Shown: positions 1-5,401 of the stretch, piece after piece
Layout of the letters: every line of letters starts with the position of its first letter
Position numbering within the stretch: position 1 is the stretch's first letter
NCBI GenBank assembly: GCA_024398965.1
Contig: JAKSIF010000004.1
Location: forward strand, 62,001-126,000
Direction: 5' to 3'
Length of the DNA: 64,000 bases
DNA from: Fibrobacter sp.
GTDB taxonomy: Bacteria; Fibrobacterota; Fibrobacteria; Fibrobacterales; Fibrobacteraceae
Made by a program: the position numbers and the translations under genes
Notes under the pieces: generated by a model
The model's database searches: none
What the model saw: the letters and a program-made list of their open reading frames with translations, nothing else
Told to the model about the DNA's origin: nothing

Positions 1-210
1 GTTAAGGCCCAAGGTTCCGTCGCCAGTGCCGAAGGCGATCTTTGCATCGGCTTCAGAGAGGCCTGCGCCGCCCTGCCAGGTATTATGAACCATGCCGCCG
101 AAACCGCGAATGACCTGATGTTCTTCACCAACGTCCACATTCACGGTAGAAGCCCCTGCGATAGCAGCAGCGCTGAGGCAAAGAGCGAAAAATTTTTTAG
201 AGAGTTTCAT
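1..210 (-). CDS. Secreted GH30-type glycoside hydrolase, N-terminus only
   Basis: Only the first 70 residues are in the window; the gene runs off the left edge. The protein begins with a Sec signal peptide (MKLSKKFF, then an Ala-rich core, likely cleaved near AIAGA-S). The mature start has VDVGEEHQVIRGFGGM followed by HNTW and LSEADAKIAFG, which resembles the N-terminal strand and first loops of GH30 xylanase/glucanase-type enzymes (the family signature is close to 'QxIxGFGG'). The inferred role is extracellular hydrolysis of a plant cell-wall polysaccharide such as glucuronoxylan. The start is set by ATG at 208-210, preceded on the minus strand by an AAAGGA Shine-Dalgarno. The catalytic acids lie outside the window, so family and activity are inferred from the N-terminus alone. 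Confidence 0.72.
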   Translation of the reverse strand, partial: MKLSKKFFALCLSAAAIAGASTVNVDVGEEHQVIRGFGGMVHNTWQGGAGLSEADAKIAFGTGDGTLGLN

Positions 211-256
211 AACCAAACATCCTTTTCTAATTGTTTCCCTAACACTAACCAGTCTA

Positions 257-262
257 AATATA
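257..262 (-). promoter_or_regulatory. -10-like hexamer of the GH30-type gene
   Basis: TATATT on the minus strand, the same hexamer found before many genes here. It leaves a leader of about 40 nt carrying an AAAGGA ribosome binding site. No clear -35 box is seen. The palindrome at 304-322 is centred about 53 bp upstream. Confidence 0.5.
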
Positions 263-303
263 TCCCTAAAAAACGCCCCAAAAACATGGCTGAACATATC
301 CAT

Positions 304-322
304 TATGGACAATATGTCCATA
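304..322. promoter_or_regulatory. Palindromic operator TATGGAC-N5-GTCCATA
   Basis: A perfect inverted repeat with 7-bp arms around AATAT. The core TGGAC-N5-GTCCA recurs at 2780-2794 and, with one imperfect arm, at 62261-62275. Each time it lies 53-56 bp upstream of a -10-like hexamer, about where a class I activator binds. No partner protein can be assigned from the sequence. Confidence 0.6.
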
Positions 323-350
323 AAAAACGCCCCGGGAAAAACCCGGGACG
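321..350 (-). terminator. Intrinsic terminator with no gene directly upstream
   Basis: Read on the minus strand: CCCGGG, a TTTTT loop, CCCGGG, an outer CGT/GCG extension, then T6. It sits between the 3' end of the lipoprotein gene, which has its own terminator at 531-566, and the GH30 promoter. It would insulate that promoter or end a short RNA from 351-530. Confidence 0.6.
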
Positions 351-422
351 TTTCGGATGTGTGTTTATGGAGGTCTTTTGATATTTCAAGGAATCAAGGA
401 TATTCCCCATTCCTCTCTAATC

Positions 423-434
423 TTTACATGTAAA
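423..434. repeat. Perfect 12-bp palindrome TTTACATGTAAA, copy 1
   Basis: Identical to the copy at 461-472, with 38 bp between centres. It lies in the gap upstream of the GH30-type gene. Two exact copies in one intergenic region suggest a dimeric DNA-binding protein site. Confidence 0.55.
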
Positions 435-460
435 AAAATACCATCTTAAATCACGATAGA

Positions 461-472
461 TTTACATGTAAA
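461..472. repeat. Perfect 12-bp palindrome TTTACATGTAAA, copy 2
   Basis: Second identical copy, 10 bp before a third palindrome at 483-499. See copy 1 at 423-434. Confidence 0.55.
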
Positions 473-482
473 ACAAATTCCC

Positions 483-499
483 GTGGATAAAATATCCAC
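483..499. promoter_or_regulatory. Palindrome GTGGATA-AAA-TATCCAC
   Basis: A perfect 7-bp inverted repeat with a 3-bp AAA centre, between the lipoprotein terminator (531-566) and the TTTACATGTAAA pair. It could be an operator or a small hairpin. With the neighbouring palindromes it accounts for most of the 380-bp stretch 211-590, which has no convincing coding sequence. Confidence 0.4.
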
Positions 500-530
500 A
501 GGGTTGAATTTGCATACAAAAGATTAAAAC

Positions 531-566
531 AAAAAAAGCCCCGCCCTTCTGTTCGTTGGGCGAGGC
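531..566 (-). terminator. Intrinsic terminator of the lipoprotein gene
   Basis: On the minus strand GCCTCGCCC pairs with GGGCGGGGC (one U-G wobble) across an 11-nt loop and is followed by T7. It starts about 25 bp after the stop codon of the lipoprotein at 591-1844. Confidence 0.85.
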
Positions 567-590
567 GAGACTTTTAAAATGGGGATCAGG

Positions 591-1844
591 CTAAGGTCTT
601 TCGAATTCCTTGACACCGAAGATTTCGATATCATCGACCCAGAGGTCGTAACCCTTACCACCACCGAAGATGCTGATGTTGGTCACATGATCCTTTACAG
701 CTTCCCAGCCGATGTTTCCACCATTGGTGTCTGTTTCAGGATCCCTGAAGTCGGAAGGAACTACAACAATACGGTTCCATTCGCCATTGATAGACTTATG
801 AGCCCAAGCCTTACCGGACTTGTACTCAGAAGTGCTGTCTACAAGCACATCGAAAGCAATGCTAACCCACTGGGTATCTGCATCTGCACTTCCTCGAATC
901 CACAGTACGACAGAGTCCATAGTGCTGAAGTCCTGCATTTCAGAGAATGCGTGGCCAATCAAAGCCCAGTTATACAGGGAATCGTTGGTATACTCGAAGT
1001 GTGCAGCCAGGCCACTGCGGCCCATTCCGGCCTCGTCGGCAGAAAGCTTTCCAGTAGCATGCTTAGACAAGGCCGTATACCAACCATAGGTACTGTCTTC
1101 GAAATCTTCGAACATGGTGGGAGATACGTTGACCGTGTCACGAGGAGTGCCGATCACGACATCTTCAACGGCTTCGTCGGATGCAAGGGAAACAGTATGC
1201 TTACCAACCGGCATGTACTTGTCGTAATTCTGGATCTTACCCGTTTCATCAACATAAGGCTGAACAGAATATACAAAGGCCAGCACAGACAAATCGCCTT
1301 CCGGCACAGACGGGAACTCGAAGTTACCGAGAGTGTCAGTCTTGACAGTGTAATCCAAGCCAACGATACCAACACTCACCGTCTTTGCTGCAGCAGGCAG
1401 AACTACCTGACCCTTGACGGAGGCTGCCGGAGTCATAACCACTGTATCAGAGAATGCAGAATCATCCTCGGCAAGAGTAAAGTGAATTGCACCCTTCATG
1501 TCTTCGCCATTACGGGCTTCGATCACATAGCTTCCTGCCTTAAGGGAATCAATAATGACAAGACCACTATCGTTGGTCTTGGCATTAACAAAGCCCTTGG
1601 AGTAATCATCCTTATTAAAGCGAATACCAGAGCCAGCAACAAAATCATCAGGACGGACAATCACCTGCATGCGTGCAGCAGGCTTGCCGTTGGAATACTG
1701 GACAACGACAGCATTGTTTGCAACGGAGTTTTCTGTTTCCAACGTTGAACCTGCGGTATTGGTATTATCACCGCAAGCAACGATGGATGCTCCCGTAGCA
1801 GCCATCAGCAAAGCTAATCCATAATAACACACCGTCTGTTTCAT
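591..1844 (-). CDS. Surface lipoprotein paired with TIGR02147 regulator (pair A)
   Basis: A 417-residue lipoprotein. The signal peptide ends in a lipobox (SIVAC, Cys 24), so the protein is probably anchored in the outer membrane. Residues about 45-125 and 130-190 look like two small beta-sandwich domains of carboxypeptidase-regulatory/CnaB type, the second with VGIVGLDYTV and a DTLGNFEFPSVPEGDL turn. The last 170 residues start with FEDFEDS and end with LWVDDIEIFGV, the pattern of CIA30/CBM11-like galactose-binding folds, so carbohydrate binding is inferred. Its ATG overlaps the stop of the upstream TIGR02147 gene by four bases (ATGA), implying translational coupling. The same architecture occurs at 17531-18802 and 36675-38423. 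Function is unproven. Confidence 0.82.
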   Translation of the reverse strand: MKQTVCYYGLALLMAATGASIVACGDNTNTAGSTLETENSVANNAVVVQYSNGKPAARMQVIVRPDDFVAGSGIRFNKDDYSKGFVNAKTNDSGLVIIDSLKAGSYVIEARNGEDMKGAIHFTLAEDDSAFSDTVVMTPAASVKGQVVLPAAAKTVSVGIVGLDYTVKTDTLGNFEFPSVPEGDLSVLAFVYSVQPYVDETGKIQNYDKYMPVGKHTVSLASDEAVEDVVIGTPRDTVNVSPTMFEDFEDSTYGWYTALSKHATGKLSADEAGMGRSGLAAHFEYTNDSLYNWALIGHAFSEMQDFSTMDSVVLWIRGSADADTQWVSIAFDVLVDSTSEYKSGKAWAHKSINGEWNRIVVVPSDFRDPETDTNGGNIGWEAVKDHVTNISIFGGGKGYDLWVDDIEIFGVKEFERP

Positions 1845-2704
1845 TTCGACTCCCTTGCGTCGTCCTCCGTTTCCTTAGCCGTTGGAACCCCTCCCTTACG
1901 GGCCACCGGATAGAATGCCAAAGAAAGCTGCATTACACGGTCTGGGCTCTTAGCGCTATCGACGCGTTTTTGAACAAGACGTCTAAATTCCTTGAGCATA
2001 TCGCCCAAATCATCAAAGCACGCCTGATCAACGGATAATGTAAGAGTAGAAATATTTCGTTCTTCGACAGGAACATTATCCAAAGAATCACTGGCCAAAG
2101 CAAGCACTTGTTTTTGGAATTTGCGTACAGCAACCTTTTTTTCGGGGCCAGAGGCAGTCAAATGAGCTTCGGAAAGAGCAAGTCTACCAGAAGCCATCTT
2201 CTTGACAAAACCAACCTCGAGCAAGGTATCGATTGCTTCCTGAGCCTGAGCCTCCGTAATCGGGGGGCAAATGTCATGAGCAATCTGCTTCAGATTCACG
2301 ACGCCGCCGTTCAGTTCAAGATAGGCACGGACAGCAGGAATCCACCAGTTTTCCAAAAGCTTGAGCTCTGCAGCCTGAAGGCTATGGCGGTCCACATCAC
2401 GAAGGGACAAAGCCTTTGCCATCATTTCTTCTTTTTTTGCCTTATCCTTAGTGACCGCAGCAGTATAGAGCAGGTCAAAGTACTCAGCCTCACGACCAGT
2501 GAGTGCCAAGATTTCCTTTGCAGAGGAAAGAGCATGAGCAGGCAGATGCTGCTTTTTCTGCAACACACGGTATAGATAGCTGGAGTCGAGCCCCAGCTTG
2601 TCACCCATCATACGGTAGCTGTAGAAAGGCATTTCAGCCTTCTTGCGATCGTAGTAAGACTTCAAAAAGTCGCGGTAATCCGCAATGTCAGAAAAAGTAA
2701 CCAT
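1841..2704 (-). CDS. TIGR02147 family protein (DUF4423), putative DNA-binding regulator, pair A
   Basis: A 287-residue soluble protein of the TIGR02147 family, which is expanded in Fibrobacter. The N-terminus carries the family start 'DYRDFLKSYYD'. Residues about 33-55 (MMGDKLGLDSSYLYRVLQKK) read like an XRE-type helix-turn-helix. A second winged-helix-like region follows at about 140-180 (ITEAQAQEAIDTLLEVGFVKK). The C-terminus has the conserved 'RNIST...D.L.EFRRLVQ' and 'DRVMQLSLAFYPV' blocks seen in both paralogues here. A transcription-regulator role is inferred from the HTH and the coupled lipoprotein; it is not established. ATG at 2702-2704 has GGAAAG upstream and a TACATT hexamer at 2732-2737. 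Confidence 0.85.
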   Translation of the reverse strand: MVTFSDIADYRDFLKSYYDRKKAEMPFYSYRMMGDKLGLDSSYLYRVLQKKQHLPAHALSSAKEILALTGREAEYFDLLYTAAVTKDKAKKEEMMAKALSLRDVDRHSLQAAELKLLENWWIPAVRAYLELNGGVVNLKQIAHDICPPITEAQAQEAIDTLLEVGFVKKMASGRLALSEAHLTASGPEKKVAVRKFQKQVLALASDSLDNVPVEERNISTLTLSVDQACFDDLGDMLKEFRRLVQKRVDSAKSPDRVMQLSLAFYPVARKGGVPTAKETEDDARESK

Positions 2705-2731
2705 AATAGTCTTTCCAATTTTAACAACTAT

Positions 2732-2737
2732 AATGTA
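2732..2737 (-). promoter_or_regulatory. -10-like hexamer of pair A
   Basis: TACATT on the minus strand, 27 nt before the TIGR02147 start. The leader has a GGAAAG ribosome binding site. The palindrome at 2780-2794 is centred about 53 bp upstream, the same geometry as for the GH30-type gene. Confidence 0.45.
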
Positions 2738-2779
2738 GACTCTGGGTTAACAAAAAGAAACCTTTTTAGAAAATCATCA

Positions 2780-2794
2780 TGGACGTTTTGTCCA
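2780..2794. promoter_or_regulatory. Palindromic operator TGGAC-N5-GTCCA
   Basis: A 5-bp inverted repeat around GTTTT with the same core as the site at 304-322. It lies in the shared control region of pair A (minus) and the Fic-type gene (plus). Confidence 0.55.
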
Positions 2795-2802
2795 AGCCCC
2801 CC

Positions 2803-2816
2803 GTGACAATGGTCAC
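2803..2816. promoter_or_regulatory. Palindrome GTGAC-N4-GTCAC
   Basis: A perfect 5-bp inverted repeat with a 4-bp centre, 8 bp after the TGGAC site in the same divergent intergenic region. Short enough to occur by chance, but it resembles the half-sites of dimeric regulators. Confidence 0.3.
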
Positions 2817-2946
2817 AACCGCGTTTTTCAGCGAAAAAGGCCAATTTTTCACAAACAAATTCATAAAAGATCGCTAGTTAAATTTCTTGTAAAAAATTTC
2901 ATTATCCACATTTTAAGGGGAGTTAACCGTGTGAAAGCCTTGTAGA

Positions 2947-2975
2947 TTTAATATATTAAACGCAAAAAATGCGTT
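2947..2975 (+). promoter_or_regulatory. Promoter and leader palindrome of the Fic-type gene
   Basis: TTTAATATATTAAA (2947-2960) is a perfect 14-bp palindrome containing TATATT. It runs into AACGCA-N5-TGCGTT (2959-2975), which would lie at the very 5' end of the mRNA as a hairpin or an operator over the start site. No Shine-Dalgarno is visible before ATG 2984. Confidence 0.45.
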
Positions 2976-2983
2976 ATTAAATC

Positions 2984-3961
2984 ATGCTATACATACACCA
3001 ATACCCTGATTGGACCAGATTCCGCTACGACCACAAGCACGTCATAAACGCCCTCGGCGAAGTCCGCAAGGCACAAGGCAAGCTGATTGCCATGGCTCAG
3101 ATTTGTAACGGCGCCGACATGGAGCAGCAAATACTTTTACAGGAAATGGTCGATAACGCAGCCATTGACGGCATCCAGCTTCATGCGGACGACCTAAAAA
3201 AGGCAATGGACAACATCCAAGCCACAGACAAGCCCATTTCTGCAGAAAGCCTGCTAAGCTGGCATGCATCAATCATGCAGACGGGAACCTCCCGTTTCCG
3301 CACACTGGATTCAGAACTGCGATGCAGCCTGGGCGAAAAGCAACTTTCTTTTTCAGGCCCCCACCATGAGACATTGTTTCAGCAGGTAACCAACTTTACC
3401 ACCTGGGTAAGTATCGCAAATCTCGACGGGATCATCAAGGCGGCCATATCGCATTTCTGGCTCTTGACACTACGCCCGTTTGCAAGGGGCAACGGCCGCG
3501 TAACCCGCATGATTACTGCGATGGAACTATCCAAGTCCAGCGATGGAGCCCCCTACCTCTACCCCATCAACACACAAATCCTAGAAAAGAAGGACGAGTA
3601 CTTCGACATTCTGAACAGAACCCAAAAAGGAAGTGGCGACATTACGGAATGGATCCTCTGGTTCTTGAATATCCTGCAACAATCCATTGAGAAAAGCCTG
3701 GCTAAGCTGACCGAACGCGCAGACAAGATCCGTTTCCAGCAACGGTTCGCAAATATAGCCCTCAGCATCAGGGAACAAACTATTGTAGACGCAGTTTCGA
3801 CTGGCAAGTTGCCTCAGCAATTCTCGGCCAAGGACGTAGGAGCCCTGCTCAGTGCAAGTCACGACACCGCTCTTCGAGAAATCCAAAGCCTTATTGCAAA
3901 GGGTGTGTTCAAGGCCGCAGCCAAGGGCGGCAGAAGTCAAAGATATTGCCTGGCCGAATAA
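2984..3961 (+). CDS. Fic/DOC-family protein with altered catalytic motif
   Basis: A 325-residue protein with the architecture of DUF4172-type Fic proteins: an N-terminal region (YIHQYPDWTRFRYD...RKAQGKL, 1-40), a Fic domain (about 95-215) and a C-terminal winged-helix-like segment (about 270-325). Fic enzymes AMPylate target proteins using HPFx(D/E)GNGRxxR. Here the loop reads LRPFARGNGRVTR, so the catalytic His is Arg164 (codon CGC at 3473-3475). The inhibitory helix (S/TxxxEG in the family) is NAAIDG at 58-63, with Glu changed to Asp. The GNGR anion-binding loop remains. AMP transfer is therefore probably lost or changed; a DNA-binding or phosphotransfer role is possible. It is divergent from pair A and convergent with the next gene. 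Confidence 0.85.
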   Translation: MLYIHQYPDWTRFRYDHKHVINALGEVRKAQGKLIAMAQICNGADMEQQILLQEMVDNAAIDGIQLHADDLKKAMDNIQATDKPISAESLLSWHASIMQTGTSRFRTLDSELRCSLGEKQLSFSGPHHETLFQQVTNFTTWVSIANLDGIIKAAISHFWLLTLRPFARGNGRVTRMITAMELSKSSDGAPYLYPINTQILEKKDEYFDILNRTQKGSGDITEWILWFLNILQQSIEKSLAKLTERADKIRFQQRFANIALSIREQTIVDAVSTGKLPQQFSAKDVGALLSASHDTALREIQSLIAKGVFKAAAKGGRSQRYCLAE

Positions 3962-3971
3962 CGGTCTGGTA

Positions 3972-4766
3972 TTACTGGAGCATCCTCAGCGCATAATCCA
4001 TCGCCAGGATAACCATTAAAAGCCCTAGCCCATTCTTCGGGCGATTCGCCCTGCTCAAGGGGAAGAACATGTTCGCCGCGAATAGCAGTGAAACCATAAG
4101 AACCGCAACGGCAATTTCAAGCGCCTGGGAGCCAGTCGCCACGCACAGAAGCCCTCTATAGGAACCCGTTACCAAAGCAGTTATAGAAAGAACCAAACCG
4201 TAAAAAGTAACTGCAGAAGCCAGCTTCTGATGGCGCATCCAGTATACAAAAAGTTTCTTGTAATCCCGTTCCTTCTTCAAGAAATACCTGATTACAATCA
4301 ACAGTACAAAGGCAATGCAAGGCATGGCAAATACGGCAACCGGCAACACATCCTCGATAGTTGCAAAACCGCTCAGGCCGCAATTGATTCCTATAAGAAG
4401 AAGGCTCATAAAGACCCCTGGAACCAGCAACCCATAGAAGATGATAAAGTAAACCAGCCCCTTTATATCGGGCAGTTTCTTCTGGGGCTTAGGATCGGGG
4501 AAAACAGCGGTAATACGGTCCAGCACGCCAATGGAACGGAAGGTTTTTGCACCACTGTCGGTTTTCTTCTCTTTACGACGCTTAGACTTTTCCGCCTTGA
4601 GATTATCCAATTCCTCAATACGAGCTTCCACAATCTTGAGGCGTTCGGGCGTACGATCCTTGCGAACCACATCCAGGACTTCGTAAAGTTCCCCGTAGGG
4701 AAGCTTCTGAATCTGTTCCTTGTAGCCCTTCAGATACTCTTCGGTAAAGTCTTCGTTAAAAATCAT
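3972..4766 (-). CDS. Membrane protein of unknown function
   Basis: I do not recognise a family. The N-terminal 95 residues are charged and helical, with a basic stretch (KSKRRKEKK) and a probable short coiled coil. About five hydrophobic helices follow: near GLVYFIIFYGLLVPGVF, LPVAVFAMPCIAFVLL, AVTFYGLVLSITALV, IAVAVLMVSLLFAANMF and the C-terminal LGLLMVILAMDYAL. I chose ATG 4766 (MIFNEDF) over the in-frame TTG six bases upstream. There is no Shine-Dalgarno; TATATT lies nine bases before ATG, suggesting a leaderless or nearly leaderless mRNA. The gene is convergent with the Fic-type gene, with a 10-bp gap. Confidence 0.75.
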   Translation of the reverse strand: MIFNEDFTEEYLKGYKEQIQKLPYGELYEVLDVVRKDRTPERLKIVEARIEELDNLKAEKSKRRKEKKTDSGAKTFRSIGVLDRITAVFPDPKPQKKLPDIKGLVYFIIFYGLLVPGVFMSLLLIGINCGLSGFATIEDVLPVAVFAMPCIAFVLLIVIRYFLKKERDYKKLFVYWMRHQKLASAVTFYGLVLSITALVTGSYRGLLCVATGSQALEIAVAVLMVSLLFAANMFFPLSRANRPKNGLGLLMVILAMDYALRMLQ

Positions 4767-4775
4767 AGTCAAAAG

Positions 4776-4781
4776 AATATA
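4776..4781 (-). promoter_or_regulatory. -10-like hexamer nine bases before ATG 4766
   Basis: TATATT on the minus strand. It abuts and partly overlaps the T-tract of the terminator at 4781-4807. Confidence 0.4.
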
Positions 4782-4807
4782 AAAACATCCCGCGCATGGC
4801 GAGATGT
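4781..4807 (-). terminator. Intrinsic terminator of the H1-like gene
   Basis: On the minus strand ACATCTCGC pairs with GCGGGATGT (one wobble) around CATG and is followed by TTTT. The T-tract merges with the promoter hexamer of the next gene. Confidence 0.75.
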
Positions 4808-4836
4808 CTTTATAAAAAATTACGTATAAAAGTTTT

Positions 4837-5238
4837 TTACTTCTTGGTCAACTTCTGAAGCATCTTAGCCAAGTCCTCAAAACCCTTCTGGGCTTCGTCA
4901 GCGGCAATGCTTGCTCCAGCAATCACACCCTGCACAAATGTCTTGCACAAAAGGGTGTTGATATCAGTATCGTCGATTTCGTCCTGCTTGAAGAGGGTCT
5001 TGATATCAGCCTGGACAGCCTTGTAGTACTTGCCCTTGAGAGCTTCGTCTACAATGACGCCCATGGGACCGCCACCCACAACCTCGATGCCGGACTTTGC
5101 GGACTTTGCCGTTTTTGCGGCGGCCTTAGGAGCAGCCTTCTTTGCAACGGGCTTCTTAGCAGCAGCTTTCTTTGCGGCAGGCTTTGCAACCTTTGCGGGG
5201 GCCTTGGTTGCCTTAGCAGCAGTTTTCTTTACAGCCAT
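4837..5238 (-). CDS. Histone-H1-like Lys/Ala-rich tail joined to an unknown domain
   Basis: A 133-residue protein. Residues 1-48 are almost only Lys, Ala, Pro and Val in AKKxA/PAKK repeats, like the tail of histone H1 or bacterial H1-like nucleoid proteins; binding to DNA or RNA is inferred. Residues 50-133 form a compact, mixed-charge domain I do not recognise (GGGPMGVIVDEALKGKYYK, then a helical C-terminus ending LAKMLQKLTKK). The order, basic tail first, differs from H1-like proteins made only of repeats. A strong AAGGAG Shine-Dalgarno precedes ATG 5238 and TATATT lies at 5271-5276. It is a single-gene unit with terminators on both sides. Confidence 0.8.
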   Translation of the reverse strand: MAVKKTAAKATKAPAKVAKPAAKKAAAKKPVAKKAAPKAAAKTAKSAKSGIEVVGGGPMGVIVDEALKGKYYKAVQADIKTLFKQDEIDDTDINTLLCKTFVQGVIAGASIAADEAQKGFEDLAKMLQKLTKK

Positions 5239-5270
5239 GATAATCTCCTTGTGTTATTTTGTTCATTTTT

Positions 5271-5276
5271 AATATA
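5271..5276 (-). promoter_or_regulatory. -10-like hexamer of the H1-like gene
   Basis: TATATT on the minus strand, 32 nt before ATG. AAGGAG at 5245-5250 is the ribosome binding site, so this transcript has a normal leader, unlike the leaderless class. Confidence 0.5.
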
Positions 5277-5300
5277 AACAAAATTTGAAAATGAAGGCAA

Positions 5301-5330
5301 ACAAAAAATCCCCGATTTCTCGGGGATTTA
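5301..5330. terminator. Strong hairpin terminator
   Basis: AAATCCCCGA and TCGGGGATTT form a 10-bp stem with a TTTC loop. On the minus strand it is followed by T6, ending read-through from glucokinase before the H1-like promoter. Confidence 0.85.
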
Positions 5331-5337
5331 TACGCTA

Positions 5338-5379
5338 GATCCTTCGACTCCGCACCTTCGGTGCTTCGCTCAGGATGAC
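5338..5379. repeat. Intergenic hairpin repeat of the 'CCTGAGCGAAG' type
   Basis: On the minus strand it starts GTCATCCTGAGCGAAGCACC and ends with GAAGGAT. The ends (ATCCT/AGGAT) and an inner GCACC-TTC-GGTGC pair. Similar 'TCATCCTGAGCGAAG' intergenic repeats are known from many bacterial genomes; its role is unknown. It sits between two terminators. Confidence 0.6.
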
Positions 5380-5400
5380 AAAAACGCCTTTGGCGTTTTT
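5380..5400. terminator. Terminator directly after glucokinase
   Basis: AAAAACGCC-TTT-GGCGTTTTT, a symmetrical hairpin with A and T tracts, beginning one base after the glucokinase stop. Confidence 0.75.
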
Positions 5401-5401
5401 A

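Noticed and set aside
85-381. A 98-codon plus-strand frame at the left end
   Set aside because: It is antisense to the GH30-type gene and its control region and contains the operator and terminator sequences.
579-1748. A 389-codon plus-strand open frame opposite the pair A lipoprotein
   Set aside because: The minus strand has a lipobox, a terminator and paralogues; the plus frame has no ribosome binding site.
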